A stretch of DNA of 5,206 nt from Thermus_A sp040290245. GTDB lineage: Bacteria > Deinococcota > Deinococci > Deinococcales > Thermaceae. Location: positions 1 through 5,206 of the forward strand of contig NZ_PSMQ01000086.1 of assembly GCF_040290245.1 (NCBI RefSeq), written 5' to 3'. Made by a program: the position numbers and the translations under genes. Shown in pieces: positions 1 to 5,206 of this stretch (its first letter is position 1; each line of letters begins with the position of its first letter). Under the pieces are notes generated by a model. The model made no database searches. It was not told the origin of the DNA and saw nothing but the letters and a program-made list of their open reading frames with translations.

Positions 1-1
1 G

Positions 2-2005
2 GGGGTGGTGGTGGGAGAGGGTGTGGACGAGGCCGGGTCCCCTCGGCGCCTGCTAGGCGAAGCACACCTGCGTCACGCCATCGCCCTTCTGGACGAGAAG
101 CCCTTCTTGAGGCCTCAGGAGATCGCCTTTTTGAAGGAGGCCGCCCGGTACCTCTTTGCCCCGGAGGGCCTGGTCCTGATGGACCTTCTTCCCCCGTTCC
201 CGCCCCTGGACCACCGGGTGCGGCTCCTCCCCCAGGCCGACCCGAACCTCCTCCCCCGCGGCCTCGAGGCCCTCTCCAACTGGCAACCGGCCCGGGGGTT
301 TGACCCCAGACTTCTGGACCTCCTGAGGGAGAACGGGGTTTTGGAAGAGGAGGTCCGGTTTAAGCGCCCCGGGGCTAGGCTTTGGCTCTACCCCGCCGAA
401 AAGGACGGGCCCCTTTCCGAGGAGGAAGCACGGGCCTATGAGACGCTTCGCCAGATGGGGCAGGCCCGGAGCATGGCGGAGCTGGCCCAAAGGAGCGGGG
501 TGGACGTGCGGGTGGTCCGGCGCCTCTTAAAGAGGGGGATGGTTCGCCTAGGGCCGGCCGGACTGCCCCCCACGGGGCAGCCTTTAAAGCCCCTCGCTTT
601 GCCCGAGCTCCCCGGACGGATCAACGGAGGCCGGGTTTCCGATCGCCTGCGCCTGCTCGCGGGCCTGATCCAGGGGAAAAGGGCCCTAGTCCTCTTCCCG
701 GAAGTGGTTCTTCTCGAGGCCTTCCTCTGCCACTTCCCCGAGGCCCGGCCCCTTCACGGGGGGCTTTCCGTGGAGGAAAGGACCCGGCTTTTTGAAGGCC
801 CACCCGACCAGGTCTTCGCCACCTACCAGGGCCTCCTCCTCCCCTTTACCCCCGAGGTTATGGTGGTGGTGGAGGAGGGGAGCGAAAGCTACAAGCTCTC
901 CTCGGGGAGCCGGGCCTTTATCCCCCCCTTGGCCGAGCTTAGGGCCCGGCTTTTAGGGGTCCCCTTGGTCTATCTAAGCCAGGTCCCCAGCGTGGAGGTC
1001 CTGGACCGGCCGGGCTATACCTTTCCCGTTTCCAAGCCCCGGCTTTACCTCATCGACCTGCACCGGGCACGGGGCTGGCCTTTCACCGGGGAGGCCTGGG
1101 CCCTTCTGCGCCAGGTGGAGGCCAAGGGCCGCCAGGCCCTGGTCCTTTCGGGGAGGAAGGGGTACAGCGCGGTTTTGCGGTGCAGGGACTGCGGGTACAA
1201 GCCCATGTGCCCCAACTGCGCCCTTCCCCTTCGCTACCACGAGCACACCCTTCTTTGCCACCAGTGCGGCCACGAGGAGCCCCCCCCTCCCCTTTGCCCC
1301 CGGTGCGGCTCGGACCTGATCGAGCCCAAGGGCCCCGGGCTGGACTGGCTTTACCAGGAGTTGAAGGCGGGGCTTGGCTTTCCGGTCTACCGGCTTTCCC
1401 GGGATAAGCGGGATAACCTCGAGCCCCTCCTAAGGGGGGAGGCCGGGGTTCTGGTCGCCACCACCTTGGCCCTACGGGGCCCCCTTCTCCCCGATCTGGC
1501 CCTGATCCTTCTCCCCTATGCGGACGGCCTCATCTACGAGGGGGACTTCCGCGCCCAGGAGCGGTACCACCGCCTCCTCTGGGCCCTTGCGGAGCTCCAC
1601 CCCAGGAGGCGGCCTCTTTTGGTCCTCCAGACCTTTGAGCCGGACCACCCGGTCCACAAGGGGCTTCTGGAGGGCAGCGTGGAGGCGTACCTCCACCGGG
1701 AGAAGGCCTTGCGGGAGGCCTTGGACTACCCCCCGAAGACCCGGATGCTGAAGCTCGAGGTGGCCCATGCCAAGGAGGCCGTGGCCCGGGAGCGGGCTTT
1801 GGCCTTGGCGGAGGCCTTAAGGGGGGAGGAGGGGGTTTTGGGCCCCGCCCCCGCCCCTGTTCCCCGGGTGAAGGGGCGGTTCATCTTCCACCTCCTCCTC
1901 AAGGGGAGCACTGAACGGCTTTGGGCCCTTCTGGATCGCCTCCCCCACCGCCACTACAAGCTGGACCCCGATCCTTTGCGGTTTGTGGGGCTTTTGGAGG
2001 AGTGA
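2..2005 (+). CDS. priA: PriA replication-restart protein (primosomal protein N'), helicase motifs degenerate; 5' end outside window
   Basis: PriA recognises stalled or abandoned replication forks and recruits the primosome and DnaB helicase. The visible protein (666 residues counted from the GTG at 5) begins inside the N-terminal 3'-DNA-binding domain: the segment before LLDEKPFL aligns with the part of E. coli PriA that follows about 40 residues, so the true start lies upstream. Eight cysteines in four CxxC pairs (C393/396, 402/405, 418/421, 431/434) form the two family zinc sites and are intact. The C-terminal domain is present (YPPKTRM, VLGPAPAP, and LDPDP near the end). The ATPase core is decayed. 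Where GxTGSGKT should be there is PGRINGGRVSD (203-213), DEEH is VEEG (289-292), the SAT motif reads LSQVP, and the QVAGRAGR arginine motif is ALAELHPRR (about 527-535). The reading frame is unbroken and codon use is normal, so this is a conserved non-helicase PriA rather than a pseudogene. The stop overlaps the alr start. Confidence 0.93.
   Translation, partial: GVVVGEGVDEAGSPRRLLGEAHLRHAIALLDEKPFLRPQEIAFLKEAARYLFAPEGLVLMDLLPPFPPLDHRVRLLPQADPNLLPRGLEALSNWQPARGFDPRLLDLLRENGVLEEEVRFKRPGARLWLYPAEKDGPLSEEEARAYETLRQMGQARSMAELAQRSGVDVRVVRRLLKRGMVRLGPAGLPPTGQPLKPLALPELPGRINGGRVSDRLRLLAGLIQGKRALVLFPEVVLLEAFLCHFPEARPLHGGLSVEERTRLFEGPPDQVFATYQGLLLPFTPEVMVVVEEGSESYKLSSGSRAFIPPLAELRARLLGVPLVYLSQVPSVEVLDRPGYTFPVSKPRLYLIDLHRARGWPFTGEAWALLRQVEAKGRQALVLSGRKGYSAVLRCRDCGYKPMCPNCALPLRYHEHTLLCHQCGHEEPPPPLCPRCGSDLIEPKGPGLDWLYQELKAGLGFPVYRLSRDKRDNLEPLLRGEAGVLVATTLALRGPLLPDLALILLPYADGLIYEGDFRAQERYHRLLWALAELHPRRRPLLVLQTFEPDHPVHKGLLEGSVEAYLHREKALREALDYPPKTRMLKLEVAHAKEAVARERALALAEALRGEEGVLGPAPAPVPRVKGRFIFHLLLKGSTERLWALLDRLPHRHYKLDPDPLRFVGLLEE
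1996..2002 (+). promoter_or_regulatory. Ribosome binding site of alr inside the priA 3' end
   Basis: GGAGGAG lies within the last codons of priA, ending 2 bases before the ATG at 2005 (the GGAGG core ends 4 bases before it). Together with the TGATG stop/start overlap it supports translational coupling of alr to priA and fixes the alr start. Confidence 0.7.
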
Positions 2006-3203
2006 TGCGGTCGGCATGGCTGGAGATCGACCTGGAGGCCTTGGCGCACAACTGGCGCCTGATCCGGGAAAGGGCCGAGGGCAAGGCGGTCATCCCCGTC
2101 TTGAAGGCGGACGCCTACGGCCACGGGGCGCTTTTTCTGGCCCGGTTCCTTCACGAAAAAGGGGCCCGATGGGTGGCCGTGGCCCGGGTGGCCGAGGGGC
2201 GGGCCCTTAGGCAGGGGGGGTTTAAGGGGGAGGTCCTCCTCCTGGGAAGCCTCCACCCCTTGGAGGCGGAGGAGGCCCTGAACTGGGGCCTTGTGCCAAG
2301 CCTTTCCACCTGGGAGGGCGCCCTGGCCCTGTTCCATAGGGCTAAGGCCTTAGGGCTTCCCCCTCGAGCCCACCTGGAGGTGGACACGGGGATGCACCGC
2401 ACCGGGGTGGACTGGCGGGAGGCGGCCGCCTTCTACCNNNNNNNNNNNNNNNNNNNNNNNNNNNNNNNNNNNNNNNNNNNNNNNNNNNNNNNNNNNNCCG
2501 CCGGCTCGAGGAGCTGGGGTTCTGGGTGGAGGGCGTTTATACGCACCTCTCGAGCGCGGAGGAGGACCCGGCCTTTACCCGGCTTCAGATCCAGCGCTTC
2601 CAAGAGGTGCAAAGGGCCTTAGGAAAGGGTCCCCTCTACCACCTGGAGAACTCCGCGGGCCTTTTCCTCTATGGGCCAAGCGCCCAGGGGGTGCGGGTGG
2701 GGCTGGCGCTGTACGGCCTTTTCCCCGGGGTGGGGCTCCGGCCGGTTCTCCGGCTTAAGGCCCGGCCCACCCAGGTGAGGCGGCTGGAAAAGGGTGCCCG
2801 GGTGGGCTACGGGGGGGAGTACGTGGCCCAAGGGGGGGAGTGGCTGGCCACCTTGCCCGTGGGGTATGCGGACGGGCTTCCCCGGGGCCATGCGAGGTGG
2901 GTCCGCGGGCCGGATGGAGATCTCCTTCCCATCGTGGGGCGGATCTCTATGGACCAGATCACGGTGCGCCTTAAGGAGCCTGTGGGCCTGGATGCGGTCT
3001 TTGAGGTCATCGGCCAGGAGGGGAAGACGAGCCTCTTGGCCTTGGCCGAGGCCCGGGGCACCATTGTCTACGAGGCGGCCACCAGTCTCAAGCGCCTTCC
3101 CCGCCTTTACCGGATGGGGGGCGGGGTGGTGTACGCTGAGGAGGATGCAGGCGGTGCGGCTTTTTCAGGGCTACCTTTGGCACCCCCAGGGGATGGCGTT
3201 TGA
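2005..3203 (+). CDS. alr: Alanine racemase (PLP-dependent), interrupted by an assembly gap
   Basis: Interconverts L- and D-alanine in the cytoplasm and supplies D-Ala for peptidoglycan. The ATG at 2005 overlaps the priA TGA, and a GGAGGAG precedes it. The N-terminal barrel carries VLKADAYGHG with the PLP lysine K34, and VDTGMHRTGV with the conserved arginine R132. After the gap come THLSSAEED, NSAG, YGLFPG, VGYGGEY with the catalytic tyrosine at 2808-2810, LPVGYADGLPR, and GRISMDQ (Met codon at 2949), all diagnostic of fold-type III alanine racemase. About 144 residues precede the N run and 234 follow it, close to a normal full length. The frame changes across the Ns (codons start at 1 mod 3 before and 0 mod 3 after), so the gap length is wrong; I do not read this as a real frameshift. 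The C-terminus runs about 30 residues past the usual end (TSLKRLPRLY) and overlaps the next gene by 59 bases. All catalytic motifs are intact. Confidence 0.93.
2438..2497. other. Assembly gap, 60 unknown bases inside alr
   Basis: A run of exactly 60 Ns. The base at 2437 is the first base of a codon and the base at 2498 is the third base of one, so the true gap must be 1 mod 3 and cannot be 60. The racemase reads AAAFY before it and RRLEELG after it, which looks almost contiguous for the family. The contig ends also share CC (2436-2437 and 2498-2499), so a 2-base overlap reading FYRRLEEL is possible. Confidence 0.97.
3138..3144 (+). promoter_or_regulatory. Ribosome binding site of the small gene after alr
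   Basis: GAGGAGG lies within the alr coding region and directly abuts the ATG at 3145 (zero spacing). It stands 9 bases before an in-frame GTG at 3154. The spacing favours the GTG as the true start, giving a protein three residues shorter that begins MRLFQGYLW. Confidence 0.5.
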
Positions 3204-3462
3204 CCCCGGCCGGCTCCCGAGGGAGGTGGAGGGGGCCTACCTCCTTTTGGACGAGGTTCCCCCCCCCACCGCCTTTTTTGAGGACGGCACCCCCACCGCC
3301 ACCCAGCGGTTCTACCAGATGACCGTCCTGGTCAAGACGGATACCCCACCGGAGGCCCTTCATCCCTGGGCTGAGCGGGTGGAAAAGGCCTTAAAGCCCA
3401 TCTTGGAAGGCCTGCCCCTCGAGGTGGGCTGGCTTCTTCTGGAGGACCTAAGGCCCCTCTAG
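3145..3462 (+). CDS. Small conserved-looking protein of unknown function (about 105 aa)
   Basis: I do not recognise this family. The product is soluble, with no signal peptide or membrane segment. It opens MQAVRLFQGYLWHPQG, followed by a strand-like VEGAYLLLDEV, a Pro/Thr-rich turn (PPPTAFFEDGTPTAT), a strand-like FYQMTVLVKTD, a charged helix (WAERVEKALKPIL) and a final strand-like VGWLLLEDLRPL. This suggests a compact alpha/beta fold. Codon use is typical of its neighbours, with G/C-rich third positions in this frame, which supports real coding. The ATG at 3145 is the longest start; the GTG at 3154 has better Shine-Dalgarno spacing. The gene overlaps the end of alr by 50-59 bases and is probably co-transcribed with priA-alr. 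Its TAG stop overlaps the stop of the convergent gene within a CTAG. No function can be assigned from context: co-transcription with alr hints at, but does not show, an envelope or amino-acid role. Confidence 0.72.
   Translation: MQAVRLFQGYLWHPQGMAFDPGRLPREVEGAYLLLDEVPPPTAFFEDGTPTATQRFYQMTVLVKTDTPPEALHPWAERVEKALKPILEGLPLEVGWLLLEDLRPL
3459..3462. other. Shared CTAG: overlapping stop codons of convergent genes
   Basis: The palindrome CTAG supplies TAG to the + strand gene (3460-3462) and TAG to the - strand gene (3461-3459). The two convergent units therefore have no intergenic DNA between them, and any terminators must lie inside the opposing coding regions. Confidence 0.9.
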
Positions 3463-4145
3463 GGCGACTTGCGCAGAAGGAAGGCCAGGAGGAAGGAGAC
3501 CAGCCCGAGGCCGAAGGCCAGAAGGGATGGGTAAGGCGGGGGGGTTTGGCGCGCGGGCGGGAGAACCCTTGTGCGGTAAGCCTCGGCCTGGTTCTGGGCC
3601 AGCACGTCCACCGCGTTGGGCATCCCTGGGGGGGCGGCAAGGGTCCAGGGGCCGGGCTCGAGGGCCGTGGGCCGGAAGAACCAAGGGGCGAAGGGGTCGT
3701 AAAGCCCCACGGCCACGTAGAAGCCGTACGCCCCAGGGGCAAGGCCGGTGTGGAGGAGGAGCTCCTCCCCCACCTTTTCCGCCTTGACAGGTGTGGACTC
3801 GCCCCTAGGGGTACGCTTTTCTGCTCCAAAGCCGGTGAGGAGAAAAGCCACTTCCCACCCTTCCCCCGCTGGGGTCTTGAACCCCGCTCCGGGAAGATCT
3901 TCCTCTCCTCCGGAGGCGGTGTCCAGGTAGACCGCCACCGTGGCCAGGGAGAAGCCCAAGGGAGCCCCCAGGGGGTTGGGGTAGCGGGCAAGCCGCACCT
4001 TCAGGACCAGTTCCCCTGAAGAAGCCTCCGCACCGAAGCCCAGAAGGTCCGCGTACCCCCGGCCCGCCTCCTGGAAGAGCGCCGCCATCGGGTACTGGTA
4101 GGCCAGGCCGTGGTCGTCGCCCGGAGGGTCGGTGAAGAAGAGCAC
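3459..4145 (-). CDS. Glucodextranase C-terminal-like (DOMON-type) domain protein with C-terminal membrane anchor
   Basis: The first half matches the pattern of the glucodextranase C-terminal domain family: FTDPPGDDHG (4-13), YQYP (16-19), LARYPNPLGAPLGFSLATV (52-70), then VYLDT (72-76) and LPGAG (84-88). In that family the DPxGDDxG, YxYP, NPxGxPxGFS and VYIDT elements mark a beta-sandwich module found at the ends of secreted glycan-degrading enzymes and in surface proteins. No catalytic domain is attached here. A Pro-rich linker (PPARQTPPPYP, about 196-206) leads to a hydrophobic segment (about 207-224) closed by RKSP, which suggests an outside domain anchored in the membrane with its C-terminus inside. 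However, the only available start (GTG at 4145; in-frame stop 18 bases upstream at 4166-4164) leaves no signal peptide. It follows yvcK by 7 bases, probably in one operon. Ligand and role are unknown; binding of sugar or envelope glycan is an inference from the family. Confidence 0.75.
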   Translation of the reverse strand: MLFFTDPPGDDHGLAYQYPMAALFQEAGRGYADLLGFGAEASSGELVLKVRLARYPNPLGAPLGFSLATVAVYLDTASGGEEDLPGAGFKTPAGEGWEVAFLLTGFGAEKRTPRGESTPVKAEKVGEELLLHTGLAPGAYGFYVAVGLYDPFAPWFFRPTALEPGPWTLAAPPGMPNAVDVLAQNQAEAYRTRVLPPARQTPPPYPSLLAFGLGLVSFLLAFLLRKSP

Positions 4146-4152
4146 CCTTCCC
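4146..4152 (-). promoter_or_regulatory. Purine-rich tract between yvcK stop and the next start (weak RBS)
   Basis: On the - strand the 7-base gap reads GGGAAGG and directly abuts the GTG at 4145. It is the only Shine-Dalgarno-like sequence available, but zero spacing is poor. Expression may depend on ribosomes terminating at the yvcK TAA just upstream, or the start may be wrongly placed. Confidence 0.35.
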
Positions 4153-5206
4153 TTATACCAGGTTTAAGAGCGCCTGGACGAGTTTGGCCGGGTCGTGTTG
4201 GGCCAGGCCGCCTGCTTCCAGGAAATCGCCCTCCAAAACCTCCACCCGGTCCGCCCGGAAGGGGGCGGGGTCGTAGGCCACGGGGTGCTGCCCCTCTTTG
4301 GCGTAGCGCTGGAGCACCTCCTCTGGGATGGGGCCGGTGTGGACGAGGACCGCATCGGGCCTACGGCCCAGGTGGTGGCTCACCGCCTTGTAGTGGTCGT
4401 AGGCGTTCATCCCATCCGTCTCCCCGGGTTCGGTCATGAGGTTGACGATGTAGACCAGGCGGCCCGGGGCCTTGGCCAGGGCCTCCTTGAGGGGTAGGAA
4501 GCTGGGGATGACGCTGGTGTAGAGGCTGCCTGGGCCCAAGACCAGAAGCTGGGCCCGTCGGATGGCCTCGAGGGCCTCGGGCATCACCTTCTTCGGCTCG
4601 GGGTGGAGGAAGACCTCCTTCACCCTTCCCCCCGCCTCCCTTAAGGCCACCTCCCCCAGGACCTCCTGGCCGCCGTGCAGCAGGGCTTTGAGCCGGACCG
4701 CCTCCGGCGTGGCGGGAAGGACCTGGCCCCGGAGGTTCAGGATGGCGTTGGCCTCTTTGATGGCCAGGGCGAAATCCCCCGCCACCTCGTTCAGGGTGGC
4801 CAGGAAAAGGTTGCCGAAGGTGTGGCCTTTAAGCTCCCCCTTGTCAAACCGGTGGGCCATCAGCTGGGGAAGGCGGGGGTGGTCGGACAAAGCGGCCAGG
4901 CAGTCCACCAGGTCCCCCACCGCGGGGAGGCCGAAGGTGAGCCGGAGGCGGCCCGTGGAACCCCCGTCGTCCGTCACGGCCACGATGGCCGTGAGGTTGG
5001 CGGTGTGCTCCTTGAGCCCCTTAAGGACCCGGGAAAGCCCGCTTCCCCCCCCGAAGGCCACCACCCTTGGCCCTTGCTCGAGGCGCCTTCGGATGTAGAC
5101 CCTTTCCGGTACCTCCTCAGGCTCGGTGATGGCGGAGAGGAGGCTCCGGTTCATCGCCCGGATGCCCAGCGTGGCCACGCTGCCCCCCAGAAGGAGAAGG
5201 GCTAGG
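4153..5206 (-). CDS. yvcK: YvcK/CofD-like gluconeogenesis factor, membrane-anchored form; 5' end outside window
   Basis: YvcK proteins resemble the 2-phospho-L-lactate transferase CofD but act as UDP-GlcNAc-binding factors. In Bacillus and other bacteria they are needed for growth on gluconeogenic carbon sources and for correct peptidoglycan synthesis. Counting from the GTG at 5178, the Rossmann-type loop is VVAFGGGSGLSRVL (39-52), followed by VAVTDDGGSTGRLR (66-79), VGDLVDCLAAL (87-97), GHTFGNLFL, VLGPGSLYTSVIP, VNLMTEPGETDGMNAYDHY and, near the end, EVLEGDFLEAGG. The frame stays open upstream of 5178 to the window edge and reads LALLLLGGSVATLG, the end of a transmembrane helix, followed by a charged linker (about 18-36). 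The GTG is therefore probably internal, and the real protein has an N-terminal membrane segment. The element that usually reads PPGDxRNC in YvcK proteins is AVGDLVDC here. The stop lies 7 bases before the domain protein gene downstream. Confidence 0.92.
   Translation of the reverse strand, partial: LALLLLGGSVATLGIRAMNRSLLSAITEPEEVPERVYIRRRLEQGPRVVAFGGGSGLSRVLKGLKEHTANLTAIVAVTDDGGSTGRLRLTFGLPAVGDLVDCLAALSDHPRLPQLMAHRFDKGELKGHTFGNLFLATLNEVAGDFALAIKEANAILNLRGQVLPATPEAVRLKALLHGGQEVLGEVALREAGGRVKEVFLHPEPKKVMPEALEAIRRAQLLVLGPGSLYTSVIPSFLPLKEALAKAPGRLVYIVNLMTEPGETDGMNAYDHYKAVSHHLGRRPDAVLVHTGPIPEEVLQRYAKEGQHPVAYDPAPFRADRVEVLEGDFLEAGGLAQHDPAKLVQALLNLV

Larger units (their letters stand above)
263..5082. 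repeat. Dispersed palindrome CTCGAG, 11 copies
   Basis: Copies start at 263, 713, 1418, 1754, 2363, 2505, 2549, 3418, 3657, 4567 and 5077. All lie in coding DNA of all five genes. Nine are read as Leu-Glu; the copies at 2363 and 2549 fall in other frames (CCT CGA GCC and CTC TCG AGC). Base composition alone predicts about two copies. Confidence 0.8.

Noticed and set aside
1472..1768. - strand open frames inside priA
   Set aside because: priA is well supported on the + strand across this whole region; the antisense products look like shadows.
1851..1879. Hairpin CCGCCCCT / AGGGGCGG with a 13-base loop
   Set aside because: It lies inside the priA coding region with no T-run after it, and an 8-bp GC stem is easily expected by chance at this base composition.
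1..2005. priA as a decaying pseudogene because of its missing helicase motifs
   Set aside because: There are no internal stops or frameshifts, the zinc cysteines and C-terminal domain are intact, and codon use is normal; loss restricted to ATPase motifs fits a known non-helicase PriA type.
2005..3203. alr as a frameshifted pseudogene
   Set aside because: The frame change coincides exactly with the run of Ns, and all catalytic motifs are intact on both sides, so the break is an assembly artefact.
3332..3991. Long open frame (219 codons) on the - strand overlapping the glucodextranase-C-like gene in another frame
   Set aside because: Its translation is Pro/Ser/Arg-rich low-complexity sequence typical of a shadow frame in high-GC DNA; the other - strand frame carries the recognisable domain and G/C-rich third positions.
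3546..4019. + strand open frame of 157 codons opposite the glycan-domain gene
   Set aside because: Gly/Arg-rich antisense translation with no recognisable features; consistent with lack of stops in GC-rich DNA.
4562..5205. Two + strand open frames (178 and 176 codons) opposite yvcK
   Set aside because: Antisense shadows of a strongly conserved gene; no family motifs and no plausible translation signals.
1..5206. Possible mobile element, CRISPR array, tRNA/rRNA or toxin-antitoxin system
   Set aside because: No inverted-repeat ends, transposase motifs, spaced direct repeats, tRNA-like folds or small paired genes were found; nearly all bases belong to five ordinary genes.

Overview
The window looks like a chromosomal segment of Thermus or a very close relative. 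This rests on very high GC with G/C-rich third codon positions, wall-to-wall genes with almost no intergenic DNA, frequent GTG starts, and strongly Thermus-like protein sequences. It is core rather than accessory DNA: I see no mobile element, CRISPR array, RNA gene or obvious sign of transfer.

Layout. On the + strand are three tightly packed genes. The first is priA, with its first few dozen codons lost off the left edge, encoding a PriA replication-restart protein whose ATPase/helicase motifs have decayed. The second is alr (alanine racemase), whose ATG overlaps the priA stop as TGATG and which is interrupted by a 60-N assembly gap at 2438-2497. The third is a small unrecognised gene of about 105 codons that starts inside the 3' end of alr. 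On the - strand, converging on these, are two genes transcribed right to left. yvcK encodes a membrane-anchored YvcK/CofD-like UDP-sugar-binding factor; its 5' end is lost off the right edge. Seven bases after its stop comes a gene for a protein with a glucodextranase-C-terminal-like (DOMON-type) domain and a C-terminal membrane segment. The two converging units meet in a shared CTAG at 3459-3462 that holds both stop codons, so no terminator fits between them.

How the genes relate. Alr makes D-alanine for peptidoglycan, and YvcK-family proteins link UDP-GlcNAc status to wall synthesis and central carbon metabolism. The neighbourhood therefore has a cell-envelope flavour, but the genes lie in opposed units and I infer no single pathway. 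PriA is a replication protein that appears to be coupled to alr by translation rather than by function.

Most worth a second look: the helicase-dead PriA; the N gap, whose real length must be 1 mod 3 and is probably near zero; an envelope-type domain protein that lacks an export signal; and a strong, specific excess of the palindrome CTCGAG (11 copies, about 1.8 expected from base composition) against a background in which TCGA otherwise almost disappears. I found no convincing new multi-gene system.
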